A stretch of 63,414 bases of DNA from assembly GCA_016931995.1 (NCBI GenBank), contig JAFGDS010000100.1, positions 1 to 63,414 on the forward strand, written 5' to 3'. Source of the stretch: Pirellulales bacterium (GTDB taxonomy: Bacteria; Planctomycetota; Planctomycetia; Pirellulales; Thermoguttaceae). The position numbers and the translations under genes were made by a program. Position 1 is the first letter of the stretch. Every line of letters starts with the position of its first letter. Under the pieces are notes generated by a model. That model saw only the letters and a program-made list of their open reading frames with translations, was not told the DNA's origin and did no database searches. Below, piece by piece: positions 26,797 to 36,834 of the stretch.

Positions 26797-27819
26797 ATGC
26801 GATTGGGCCAATTCGTGATGATTCTGGCCGTCGGGCTCGGGATGGCCGCGCCGGCCGGCGCGCTGGATACGGTGCGGCTGGGCAAGACCCCGCTGGCCGG
26901 GCAGATCACGGGCATGACGGCCCAGCAGGTCACGCTTGACCGGCAAACTGGCAGTGAAAACATCTCCGTCGATCGGATCACGGCGGTCTATTTCGAGGGC
27001 GAGCCGCCGGCGTTGAATCTCGCCCGCGTGGCCGTGGCCAACGGCCGATTCGAGGACGCCCAGGAGATCCTGTCGAAGATCGACGCGTCGGCGCTGCCCA
27101 ACCGGTACGTTGTCGAGGACGTCGAGTATTACAAAGCCCTGTGCGCGGCCCGCCTGGCCCTGGGCGGCAAGGGCACGATCCGCGAGGCCGGCGGCCAGAT
27201 GGCCCGATTCGTGGCCAACTACCGCGACAGCTACCACTGGTACGAGGCCAACGAACTCGTCGGTGACCTGCTGGTGGCCAACCGGCAATTCGCCGCCGCG
27301 GTGAAGTACTACGCCGTGGTCGGCAGTGCCCCGTGGCCGCGATACAAGATGCGTTCCGACGTGGCCGTGGGCCGGGCCCTGCTGGCCGAAGGCAAGACGG
27401 CCGACGCCCTGGCCGCCTTCGACAAAGTGCTCGCGGCCGCCGCCGATCCGCAATCCGAGGAGGTGAGGCAATTGGCCCAGTTGGGCAAGGCCCGCTGCCT
27501 GGCCGAACAAGGCCAAACCGACCAGGCCGTCCAGCTCGTTCAGGAGATCCTCGCCAAGTCAGACCCGGAAAACGCGGTCCTCAACGCCCAGGCGTACAAC
27601 GCCCTGGGGGCCGCCTTGCGCAAGGCCCAAAAAACCCAGGACGCCCTACTGGCGTTCCTGCACGTCCATCTGCTTTACTTCAGCAGCGGCGAGGACCACG
27701 CCGAGGCGCTGGCCAACCTGGCCGAGCTGTGGAACGACACCCGCCAGCCGCAACGCGCGGCCGAGGCGCGGGAACTGCTCAAGCAACGCTATCCAAACAG
27801 CCGTTGGGTTTCGCCCTGA
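26797..27819 (+). CDS. Secreted TPR protein
   Basis: From the ATG at 26797, preceded by GAGGAG, the product is 340 residues with a signal peptide (FVMILAVGLGMAAPAGA). The first 60 residues after it form a small beta domain (VRLGKTPLAGQITGMTAQQV). TPR-like helices follow (GRFEDAQEILSKIDASALPN, RQFAAAVKYYAVVG, QGQTDQAVQLVQEIL, FLHVHLLYFSSGEDHAEAL). It is the second gene of the TPR-TPR-TolQ-TolR-TolR cluster. Confidence 0.78.
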   Translation: MRLGQFVMILAVGLGMAAPAGALDTVRLGKTPLAGQITGMTAQQVTLDRQTGSENISVDRITAVYFEGEPPALNLARVAVANGRFEDAQEILSKIDASALPNRYVVEDVEYYKALCAARLALGGKGTIREAGGQMARFVANYRDSYHWYEANELVGDLLVANRQFAAAVKYYAVVGSAPWPRYKMRSDVAVGRALLAEGKTADALAAFDKVLAAAADPQSEEVRQLAQLGKARCLAEQGQTDQAVQLVQEILAKSDPENAVLNAQAYNALGAALRKAQKTQDALLAFLHVHLLYFSSGEDHAEALANLAELWNDTRQPQRAAEARELLKQRYPNSRWVSP

Positions 27820-27910
27820 CGGCGGCCGAACGAGGGCCCCGTCCGCATCCCGCCGCGGGAGAGAGGCAGGGCTCGGGGGACACGCAACTCGACATCAACG
27901 GGAGGTTAAC

Positions 27911-28780
27911 ATGCGGAAACGAAGCAATCTGGCGGGGTGGCGCGCGGCCTGCTGCGGGCTGATGGCGATAATGGTGGGCATGGCGTGGCTGTCCGGCCCG
28001 GCCGGGCTGGGTCCGGCCGCGGCCACGGCGCAGGTCGACGAATCGGCCGACGACGAACCCGCCGCCGACGAGCCCGCCGACGACGAGCCCGCCGACGACG
28101 CCAAACCCGCCGCCAAAGCCGCGCGGGACGACGACGCTCCGGCCAAGCCGGAGAACCTGCTGGTGTGGATGGGCAAGTCGCTGGGCATCTCCTACAGCAT
28201 CGTGTTCTTCGGGTTGTCGTTCACGCTCGTGGCCTTGCTCGTGATGAACATCCTCACTGCCCGGCGCGAAAGCGTCGTGCCCGTCGCCCTGGTCGAAGCC
28301 TTCGAGGCCCATCTCAATGCCAAGGAATACCAGGCGGCCTACGACCTGGCGAAAAACGACGAGTCGTTTCTGGGCCAGGTCCTCTCGGCCGGCCTGGCCA
28401 AGCTCTCGCAAGGCTACAGCCAGGCCATCGAGGCCATGCAGGAAACCGGCGAGGAAGAAAACATGAAGATGGAGCACCGGTTGAGCTACGTCGCCCTGAT
28501 CGGCGTGATCAGCCCCATGGTCGGCCTCTTGGGCACCGTGCAAGGCATGATCGCCTCGTTCCAGGTGATCGCCACGAGCTCGACGGCGCCCAAGCCGTCG
28601 CAGTTGGCCGAGGGCATTTCGACGGCGCTGTTCACGACGTTGGTGGGCCTCATGATCGCGATTCCGGCCATCGCCGCGTACAACATCCTCCGCAACCGCG
28701 TGGCCCGGCTCGTCCTCGAGGTCGGCATCCTCAGCGAAGACCTGATGAGCCGGTTCTCGAACGTGGGCAAAAAGGAGTAA
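27911..28780 (+). CDS. MotA/TolQ/ExbB-family proton channel protein
   Basis: The protein has 289 residues. An N-terminal signal-like helix is followed by an acidic low-complexity stretch (DDEPAADEPADDEPADDAKP). The three TolQ/ExbB helices follow: IVFFGLSFTLVALLVMNIL; LSYVALIGVISPMVGLLGTV; and GISTALFTTLVGLMIAIPAI. The signature GLLGTVQGMI is present. Such proteins form the pentameric inner-membrane channel that, with ExbD/TolR, converts proton flow into work on the envelope. GGGAGG lies before the ATG. The extra N-terminal signal and acidic linker are a variant I recall from planctomycetes. Confidence 0.88.
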   Translation: MRKRSNLAGWRAACCGLMAIMVGMAWLSGPAGLGPAAATAQVDESADDEPAADEPADDEPADDAKPAAKAARDDDAPAKPENLLVWMGKSLGISYSIVFFGLSFTLVALLVMNILTARRESVVPVALVEAFEAHLNAKEYQAAYDLAKNDESFLGQVLSAGLAKLSQGYSQAIEAMQETGEEENMKMEHRLSYVALIGVISPMVGLLGTVQGMIASFQVIATSSTAPKPSQLAEGISTALFTTLVGLMIAIPAIAAYNILRNRVARLVLEVGILSEDLMSRFSNVGKKE

Positions 28781-28791
28781 GACCGCGGTTC

Positions 28792-28834
28792 TCCCCTCTC
28801 CCGCCTCGCGGGAGAGGGGCCGGGGGTGAGGGGA
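28792..28834. repeat. CCCCTCTCCC...GGGAGAGGGG palindrome
   Basis: TCCCCTCTCCCGCCTCGCGG then GAGAGGGGCCGGGGGTGAGG forms a strong hairpin between the tolQ-like and first tolR-like genes. The same family occurs at 41199-41240, inside coding sequence, and at 42718-42744. Confidence 0.7.
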
Positions 28835-28884
28835 CGTATCTGCCCTCGCCCACACCCCATCGCGAGTCCGACTGGAGTACAACC

Positions 28885-29328
28885 ATGCGATTTCCCGTTC
28901 CGCGTCAGGCCCCGCCCGCCGAAGGCGACATGACGCCGATGATCGACATGACGTTCCAGTTGATCGCCTTCTTCATGGTGCTGATCAACTTCACGGAGGC
29001 CGATCAAAACGAGCGGATCCATCTGCCCGCCAGCGAGCTGGCCAAGCCGGCCGACGTCCCGTTCGAGTATCCCATCACGCTCCAGTTGACCAAGGGGGGC
29101 ACCGTGCTGTTTCGCGGGCAGGAGCAGCCCTTGCCGGGCCTCTTGCCGATGCTCCGCCAGGAGCGGGAGTACCTCAGGCTGCAAAAGGAGCAGCCCCGGC
29201 ACGCGACCGTCATCATCCGCGCCGACGCCGACGCCAAAACCGGCGTGGTCCAGGAGTTGATCCGGATGTGCCAGGACCTCGGGTTCGAGAAGTTCGCGCT
29301 GCGGGCCAAGCAGAAAGAGAGGATCTAG
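28885..29328 (+). CDS. ExbD/TolR-family protein (first)
   Basis: The product has 147 residues from the ATG preceded by GGAG. It starts with a short cytoplasmic segment. The single helix carries the conserved aspartate, DMTPMIDMTFQLIAFFMVLI. A periplasmic domain follows (ITLQLTKGGTVLFRGQEQ, ATVIIRADADAKTGVVQELI). ExbD/TolR partners the TolQ-like channel; the Asp in the helix is the expected proton carrier. The long frame starting at 27937 is an out-of-frame extension over tolQ and is not real. Confidence 0.87.
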   Translation: MRFPVPRQAPPAEGDMTPMIDMTFQLIAFFMVLINFTEADQNERIHLPASELAKPADVPFEYPITLQLTKGGTVLFRGQEQPLPGLLPMLRQEREYLRLQKEQPRHATVIIRADADAKTGVVQELIRMCQDLGFEKFALRAKQKERI

Positions 29329-29331
29329 CCG

Positions 29332-29820
29332 ATGAAGATCCGCAAAACGGGCCGGCAGGCCGAAAAAGTCGAGCTGATGATGACGCCGATGATCGACATC
29401 GTCTTCCAGTTGCTCATCTTCTTCATCATGACCTTCAAGATCGTCGCGCCCGAAGGCGACTTCAACGTGAAGATGCCCCTGGCCGCGCCCAGCGAGAGCG
29501 CCACCGACGTCTCGCAGCTTCCGCCGCTGAAGGTCCGCCTCACGGCCGCGGCCGGCGGCCGCATCGCCGGCGTGTACCTAGGCCAATCGAAGATGGCCAG
29601 CTTCGGCGAGCTGCGCGAAAGGATCCTCGAGGTGGTCGGCCGCGACACCGGCCCGGGCTCGGTCGCCGCGGAAACCGAGGTCGAGCTCGACTGCGACTAC
29701 AACCTCGACTTCCAATACGTCATCGACGCCGTCACGGCCGTCTCCGGCGAGGTGACGCCCGAGGGGCAGATCGTCAAGCTCGTCGAGAAGATCCGCTTCG
29801 CCCCGCCGCGCAAGCCGTAG
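29332..29820 (+). CDS. ExbD/TolR-family protein (second)
   Basis: The protein has 162 residues and its ATG lies 3 bases after the preceding stop. The helix ELMMTPMIDIVFQLLIFFIM carries the conserved Asp. The periplasmic part (PPLKVRLTAAAGGRIAGVYL, FQYVIDAVTAVSGE) fits the ExbD fold. Two different ExbD subunits beside one TolQ suggest a heteromeric stator-like complex. The operon ends here and is followed by a structured repeat. Confidence 0.87.
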   Translation: MKIRKTGRQAEKVELMMTPMIDIVFQLLIFFIMTFKIVAPEGDFNVKMPLAAPSESATDVSQLPPLKVRLTAAAGGRIAGVYLGQSKMASFGELRERILEVVGRDTGPGSVAAETEVELDCDYNLDFQYVIDAVTAVSGEVTPEGQIVKLVEKIRFAPPRKP

Positions 29821-29877
29821 CGCCGTGGCTCCTTACGCGTCTTCTCCCTGGCACGGGCGTCCACACGCCCTTTCTCC

Positions 29878-30050
29878 AGCCCAGGCGTTTACGCCTGGGG
29901 ATCGAAGTCCGTCCTTTTCCTTGAAGTCCCCTTCAGGGGACGGGAATCGGCGAAAACGGTTGCGGAATCAACCCATGGCCCCTAAAGGGGCTGCAAGGAA
30001 AAAGGACACGATGTTCTCATCCGCGGTCCCAGGCGTAAACGTCTGGGCTA
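29878..30050. repeat. Nested palindromic element, copy 1 (about 173 bp)
   Basis: The ends form an inverted repeat: AGCCCAGGCGTTTACGCCTG near 29878 and CCCAGGCGTAAACGTCTGGG near 30028-30047, each itself palindromic. Inside are AGTCCCCTTCAGGGGAC at about 29926-29942 and GCCCCTAAAGGGGC at about 29977-29990. A second copy with the same order lies at 33192-33365. No open frame in it is supported. Confidence 0.75.
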
Positions 30051-30110
30051 CAAAAAGGATCTGTAAACACGTCGACTGACTATCCAAACGCTGCAATGGC
30101 GGCCGATTGA

Positions 30111-31667
30111 TTATCGCGCGTCCCGCCGGAATCGCGCCGTGTAGCGGCGCCAGGCGTCGGCGAGGTGTTCGCGTTCGGCGGGCGACAGGACGCCCCGCCC
30201 GCCAAAGGCCAGAGCCGCGACCACCACCAGCGCCGCCAAGCCCGCCCAGACGTTCCAGGCCAATAGGGCCGGCACGCCGACGATCAGAAGCAACGTTACC
30301 CGATCCGGCCGGAAACCCATCGCGCGGTTGAACGCCGTGAGCAGGGCGAAGGCCGCCAGATTGGCCGCCGCCGTGGCCATCACCGCCCCGGGCAAGCCGT
30401 AGCGCGGCAGCAGCACGCGGTTCAGGGCGACGTTGACGACGAGTCCCACGAGCAAGGCCAAACTGCCCAGCCGGGCTTTCTCGGCGCAGAACAGATAGTT
30501 TTGCGAGACGAGCGTCATCCCAAACCAGATGCAATACGCCAGCGTCGGCGGGAGCACTTCGCGACCGTCGTTGAACTTGCCGGCCAGCGCCCAATCGAAC
30601 AGCAGCGGCGCGGCCAGCAGAATGGCCACGGCCCCGGCCGACAGGGTGAAGGCCAGCAGCTTGAGGAACAGGTTCAGCCGCATCCTCACCCGCTCGCGCT
30701 CGCCTTGCTCCCAATCGTGGCTCAAGTGCGGCGTGACCATGCTCCCGAGCATCAGGGCGATGGAGACCATCAACAGCGGCACCACCCGGCTGCTGTGGTA
30801 TTGGCCCACGATCGCCAGCGACGGGCCGGTCTCGGGCGGCGCGAAGTGGATGATCATGTACCGGTCGGCCATCTCGAACAGGCTTGCCGTGAGGTTGGTG
30901 AGCGAGATCCAGACGACGAACGGGAGGATCTTCGCCCAAAAGTCGCGTTGCGGCAGACGTTCGTTTGCCGGGGTCAGACTCCGCCAGAAGGGCCGCAGCC
31001 ACCAGACGGCCAGCATCGTCGAGACGAGGCACGCCCCGCCGTAGGCCAGCACGACGCTTCGCGCGGAGCACGACCAACCCAGAAGCAGCACGGCCCCCAA
31101 CGCGGCAAAGGCCACGCTGTTGACGAACTGGATCACGGCGAGAAACCGCACGTTGCGCAGGGCCGTGAGCAGTTCGATCATGAAATGCGTCGAGACGATG
31201 ATCGCGAGCATCAAGGCCATCAAGCCCATCAGATCGGCCCCGGCCGCCGTGCCGAACACCAGCCGCGCAAAGGGGACCCGACCCACGTAGAGAATCGCGG
31301 CCGACAGGCACACCAGCACGCCTACCACCGCGGTCGTCCGCGCCAGCAGCGTCCGCAGGTGTCCGCGCTGCCGGTAGTGCTCCAGGTAGCGCCCAAAGCA
31401 GGCCGGCAGGGCGAGCATCGAAAGCGGCGCGGCCAGCATGAGGAAGCTGAAGGCCATGTCCCACTGCCCCAGTTCCTCGGGCGGCAGCCACCGGCAAAAC
31501 AGGACCGCCCGGCAAAACCCCACCAACCGTTGCACGCCGGTCAGCGCCAACAAGATCACGACGCTCTCGGCCAGCGTGTCGGCGCGCAGCGCCGCCGGCC
31601 CCAGCTCGTCGCATTCGTCGCCCAGGGGCGGCAGAATCGGCTCGTCCAGTTCAACCGTATCGGGCAT
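30111..31667 (-). CDS. Wzx/MurJ-like polysaccharide or lipid-linked flippase (MOP superfamily)
   Basis: The 518-residue protein has about 12-14 hydrophobic helices. Typical blocks are SVVILLALTGVQRLVGFCRA near residue 35, MAFSFLMLAAPLSMLALPAC, FAALGAVLLLGW, ISLTNLTASLFEMADRYMII and VGLVVNVALNRVLLPRYGLP. The segment GLPGAVMATAAANLAAFALL near residue 400 is the usual Wzx/MOP signature (xGxxGAAxAT). It would export an undecaprenyl-linked sugar across the inner membrane. It is upstream of, and on the same strand as, no other sugar gene here, so the substrate is unknown. Confidence 0.82.
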   Translation of the reverse strand: MPDTVELDEPILPPLGDECDELGPAALRADTLAESVVILLALTGVQRLVGFCRAVLFCRWLPPEELGQWDMAFSFLMLAAPLSMLALPACFGRYLEHYRQRGHLRTLLARTTAVVGVLVCLSAAILYVGRVPFARLVFGTAAGADLMGLMALMLAIIVSTHFMIELLTALRNVRFLAVIQFVNSVAFAALGAVLLLGWSCSARSVVLAYGGACLVSTMLAVWWLRPFWRSLTPANERLPQRDFWAKILPFVVWISLTNLTASLFEMADRYMIIHFAPPETGPSLAIVGQYHSSRVVPLLMVSIALMLGSMVTPHLSHDWEQGERERVRMRLNLFLKLLAFTLSAGAVAILLAAPLLFDWALAGKFNDGREVLPPTLAYCIWFGMTLVSQNYLFCAEKARLGSLALLVGLVVNVALNRVLLPRYGLPGAVMATAAANLAAFALLTAFNRAMGFRPDRVTLLLIVGVPALLAWNVWAGLAALVVVAALAFGGRGVLSPAEREHLADAWRRYTARFRRDAR

Positions 31668-31778
31668 GGCGCGGAATGATCCAGCGTGCGCAAGGATGCG
31701 TTACGATACTCTCCCTCATGCCCCGGCGAAAGCAACCCCGCCCGTAGTGAATTTGGCCGCGCGCGAAGCCGCGCGCGG

Positions 31779-33005
31779 CTATTCCTCCGCCAGCAGTCGA
31801 CGGAGCGCCTCGGCCAGATAGGCGTACTGCCCGGGCGAGTTGTACGCCGCGGCGGAGATCCGCAACAGCCGCGCGGGCTCGGCCGGCCAGAAGTAGAGCG
31901 GCACTTCGATGCCGTATTGACGAAGCAACGCGGTCTGGAGCGGATGGAACTCCACCGCCGCGCCGGGCGTTTCCATCCGGACCGGCCCGTTCGCGTCCGG
32001 CAGGCGCACCGCGGCCATCGAGCCGAGCATCGCCTCGGGCGCGAGCGGCGCCACGCCCAGCGCGTCGCAGAGAATCGCCCGGGCCTTGATTGCCAGACGA
32101 TGATTGCGCGCCATGAGCGCCGACAGTCCACCGAAGCGATCGTCGAGAAACCGGATTGCCTCGCCGACGCAGATCCACGGCGAGGGATCGACCGTGCCGG
32201 GCCAGTCGAACTCGTCGTGCAGACGCGGAGAGCCGGCGCGGCGGCGGTTCAGCCCGTGGGTGATCGCCGCTGGATGAATACCCTCCTGCCGGTCGGGCCG
32301 GACGTGCAGGAAGCCGGCGCCCTTGGGCGCGCAGAGCCATTTGTGGCAATTGCCGGTATAGTAGGCCGCGCCCAGCGCGTTCAAATCGACGGGAACCATG
32401 CCCGGCGCGTGCGCCCCGTCCACCAGCGCGTCGATTCCCCGCGCGTCCAGCTCGCGCACCAGCCGCTCGATGGGAAACACGAGGGCCGTGGGGCTGGTCA
32501 CGTGGTCGAGCACGGCCAGCCGCGTCCGCGGCGTCACGCTGGCCAGAACCGCCTGAACCACGGCCTCGGGCGAGTCGATCGGCAGCGGCACGCGGGCGAC
32601 CACGACCTCGGCCCCGGACTGCAACGCGACAAACCGCGCCGCGTTGCGGCAGGCGTTGTAGTCGTGGTCGGTCACGAGGATCTCGTCGCCCGGCGCGAAG
32701 CGGAGCGACCGCAGCACGGAGCTGAACGCCGTGGTGACGTTGGGGACAAACACGAGATCGTCCGCCTTCGCGCCCACCAGATCGGCCAGCGCCTGGCGCG
32801 ACGCGTCGAGCAGCTCTTGCGCCTCGCGGGCGAGGAAACGCACCGGCTCGGCCTCCATCCGGCCGCGCAGCTCCGCCTGACGCGCGAGCACCGCCGACGG
32901 ACACGCGCCGAACGAACCGTGATTGACAAACACAACCTCCGGGTCGAGCGGCCAAAGCGCGGCGTGCTCCGACCCGGCGGGTTTGGAGGGAAAGGCAGGG
33001 TGCAT
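31779..33005 (-). CDS. Class-V aminotransferase, isopenicillin-N-epimerase-like
   Basis: From the ATG at 33005 the PLP enzyme is 408 residues. Its N-terminal motif is DPEVVFVNHGSFGACPSAVL. LVTDHDYNACRNAARF and LAVLDHVTSPTALVFPIERL follow, then IDALVDGAHAPGMVPVDLNA, containing the cofactor-binding Asp-Gly-Ala-His. The Schiff-base lysine is expected in YYTGNCHKWLCAPKGAGFL. This arrangement matches the isopenicillin N epimerase branch rather than cysteine desulfurases; members often act on amino-acid derivatives and the substrate here is unknown. The open frame extends to 33158, but that part is low-complexity. Confidence 0.87.
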   Translation of the reverse strand: MHPAFPSKPAGSEHAALWPLDPEVVFVNHGSFGACPSAVLARQAELRGRMEAEPVRFLAREAQELLDASRQALADLVGAKADDLVFVPNVTTAFSSVLRSLRFAPGDEILVTDHDYNACRNAARFVALQSGAEVVVARVPLPIDSPEAVVQAVLASVTPRTRLAVLDHVTSPTALVFPIERLVRELDARGIDALVDGAHAPGMVPVDLNALGAAYYTGNCHKWLCAPKGAGFLHVRPDRQEGIHPAAITHGLNRRRAGSPRLHDEFDWPGTVDPSPWICVGEAIRFLDDRFGGLSALMARNHRLAIKARAILCDALGVAPLAPEAMLGSMAAVRLPDANGPVRMETPGAAVEFHPLQTALLRQYGIEVPLYFWPAEPARLLRISAAAYNSPGQYAYLAEALRRLLAEE

Positions 33006-33496
33006 GGTCAACGGCGATGGTGGAATACGTGGGGAAACACTGCGGGCGCGTCCCGCCGCCGCCCGAATCGGTCTACTATACCCACCGCGGGACCGGCTGT
33101 AAAATGGGCAATACTCGAAGGGGGCGCTGGGCGCCATGTCCACGTTTGCCGTGGACATCCCGGGGAACCGCGTTACAGGTCCCCTTTTCTCTAGCCCAGG
33201 CGTTTATGCCTGTGGGTCGAAGGAGCGCTAATGGATCTTTTTGTTTGAAGTCCCCTTCAGGGGACGAAATCACCGCACAATCAACCCATCGCCCCTGAAG
33301 GGGCTGGGGAAAAAGGAGGGAACGGCATTCTGACTCGCGACCGCAGGCGTAAACGCCTGGGCTAGAGAAAAAGCAAGTGACTCAGCCGGCAAGGGTCATG
33401 CCTGCCGTTTCCACTGAAGTCCTCGACACCATGCGGGAATTTCCGTCAGTAGCTTAGCAGTGACGGATTCCGCCCTCCGAGAAAAGGAATGAGTGG
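33006..33496. repeat. Intergenic region: palindrome D and nested palindromic element copy 2
   Basis: This 491-bp region holds no gene. At 33131-33158 lies a GGCGCCATGTCCACG...CGTGGACAT palindrome. From 33192 to 33365 is a second copy of the nested element at 29878-30050. It has inverted ends (TAGCCCAGGCG and CGCCTGGGCTA), AAGTCCCCTTCAGGGGACG, and a GCCCCTGAAGGGGC unit. The rest, up to the SUKH gene, is less GC-rich than the neighbourhood. Confidence 0.72.
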
Positions 33497-33886
33497 ATGC
33501 CATTCCCAGTTGATGAGAAGTACATCATGTCCGCGGAGCAGAAGCTCCGTGTCGGATTCCCGGAGTCCTTTCGGAGGAAGATGCTTCAAGACAACGGCGG
33601 CGAGGTCGCAACGCCTTCTGACGCTTGGCAGCTCTACCCGTTCATGGATACGAGTGACAAGAAACGCCTCAAACGCACCTGCAACGATATTACGCGTGAG
33701 ACGGCGTCAGCTAGGCAATGGAATTCCTTCCCAAAGGAAGCTGTAGCGATTGGAGCTAATGGAAGCGGAGATCAACGGATACTCATCCCCTCCGACGATC
33801 CGGCAATCCTGCGGGATGCGGTCTTCTGGTGGGATCATGAAACCGTAGAGGTGACGAAGATCGCAGAGGATTTCGAGGAACTGTGA
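33497..33886 (+). CDS. SMI1/KNR4 (SUKH)-family protein
   Basis: The product has 129 residues from the ATG preceded by AAAAGGAA. The SUKH signature is visible: an N-terminal helix EQKLRVGFPESFRRKMLQDN then GG, AIGANGSGDQRILI, and the ending VFWWDHETVEVTKIAEDFEE. SUKH proteins are common immunity proteins of contact-dependent and polymorphic toxins, but stand-alone copies also exist and no toxin gene is adjacent. Its base composition is visibly lower in GC than its neighbours. It lies between palindrome D copies at 33131-33158 and 33909-33937, which suggests acquisition. Confidence 0.82.
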   Translation: MPFPVDEKYIMSAEQKLRVGFPESFRRKMLQDNGGEVATPSDAWQLYPFMDTSDKKRLKRTCNDITRETASARQWNSFPKEAVAIGANGSGDQRILIPSDDPAILRDAVFWWDHETVEVTKIAEDFEEL

Positions 33887-33908
33887 TAGCGGTTCTTCGA
33901 ACATGTTC

Positions 33909-33937
33909 ATGTCCACGGCAAGCGTGGACATGGCGCC
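33909..33937. repeat. Palindrome D, inverted copy
   Basis: ATGTCCACGGCAAGCGTGGA continuing to CATGGCGCC is the reverse complement of 33131-33158, extended by one base, with a single mismatch. It overlaps the end region of the SUKH gene's 3' flank. Confidence 0.65.
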
Positions 33938-33990
33938 CACAAGTCATCCGCCAGCGCAGCGAAGGATTTCCCGCTCGACAACCACGCGAC

Positions 33991-34734
33991 ATGACCGACC
34001 TCACGCCCAAAATCGAACTCCCGCAGCCCCGGGCAAGCTACTGGAGCGAATCGCGCCGGCCGCTGGTGAGCCTCGTGTTCATCTCGCCGCTTCTGGTCGT
34101 CTACGAGGCGGGCGTGCTTCTGTTGGGCTCGTCCATGGACCGCAACGGCGTCGACGTGTGGCTGCGGACGCTGCTGGAATGGATCGGGCTGGGTCACTAT
34201 TTTCTTCTGCCGGCGCTGACCATCGGTATCCTGCTGGCTTGGCACCACACCACCCATCAGCCGTGGCGCGTGGACTGCCGCGTGCTGGGCCGCATGGCGG
34301 TCGAATGCGTTTTATTGGCCGTCGTCTTGTGGGTGATCCTCCAGTTGCAGGGGGCCCTGTTCGCCGTCGGCGCCGCCGTCGAGCCGCCCCCGATGAGCCT
34401 CGCCCAAACGCTCGGCAATCTTGTCATGTTCCTCGGCGCCGGCATCTACGAGGAGCTGCTCTTTCGGTTGATTCTGCTCTCGGCGGCGATGTGGGCCCTG
34501 CGCCGCGCGGGCATGTCGCCGGGGCTTGCCGTCGTGGCGGCCGCGTTGGGCACCAGCCTGCTCTTCTCCACCGCCCATTACGTCGGCCCCTACCGGGACC
34601 AGCTCACGCTGTTCGGTTTCTTGTTCCGGTTCGTGGCGGGCGTGTTTTTCTGCGGGCTGTTCGTGGGCCGGGGATTCGGCATCGCCGCCGGCGCCCACGC
34701 CGGCTACGACATCCTGGTCGGTCTGCTGCCCTAA
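33991..34734 (+). CDS. CPBP intramembrane metalloprotease (CAAX/Abi family)
   Basis: From the ATG at 33991 the protein is 247 residues with several helices. The first family motif, EELLFRLILL (EExxxR), lies near residue 155. The second, FSTAHYVGPYRDQ, carries the catalytic His. The third lies near GAHAGYDILVGLLP. Members are CAAX-prenyl-protease-like or bacteriocin-immunity proteins; no prenylated substrate can be identified here. It is 70 bp upstream of the Ser/Thr kinase on the same strand. Confidence 0.88.
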   Translation: MTDLTPKIELPQPRASYWSESRRPLVSLVFISPLLVVYEAGVLLLGSSMDRNGVDVWLRTLLEWIGLGHYFLLPALTIGILLAWHHTTHQPWRVDCRVLGRMAVECVLLAVVLWVILQLQGALFAVGAAVEPPPMSLAQTLGNLVMFLGAGIYEELLFRLILLSAAMWALRRAGMSPGLAVVAAALGTSLLFSTAHYVGPYRDQLTLFGFLFRFVAGVFFCGLFVGRGFGIAAGAHAGYDILVGLLP

Positions 34735-34804
34735 TGGGAAAAGCTACTGGCGTTCCACCCCGCCGGAAGCTACGATGGACTGTCAGGTTACATGAATCGG
34801 TACG

Positions 34805-36688
<1,884 letters not shown>

Positions 36689-36706
36689 GCGACGGGTTGA
36701 AAATGC

Positions 36707-36812
36707 GTGCCATTGGCTCCGCCAGTGTAAACCGTGGATCGCGGGTTTGACGGCGCGCCACTCGGCAACCTCTGCGTCCCGTGCCCACGCCCACTGGCAG
36801 AGCCAGTGGCAC
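36707..36812. repeat. REP-like palindrome pair, copy 7
   Basis: GTGCCATTGGCTCCGCCAGT and the mirrored unit CACTGGCAGAGCCAGTGGCA are about 70 bp apart, the widest spacing in the window. The element sits in the short gap between convergent genes (kinase stop at 36688, next gene stop at 36835). Confidence 0.68.
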
Positions 36813-36834
36813 ACGAGACACGCGCGGCGCCGCT

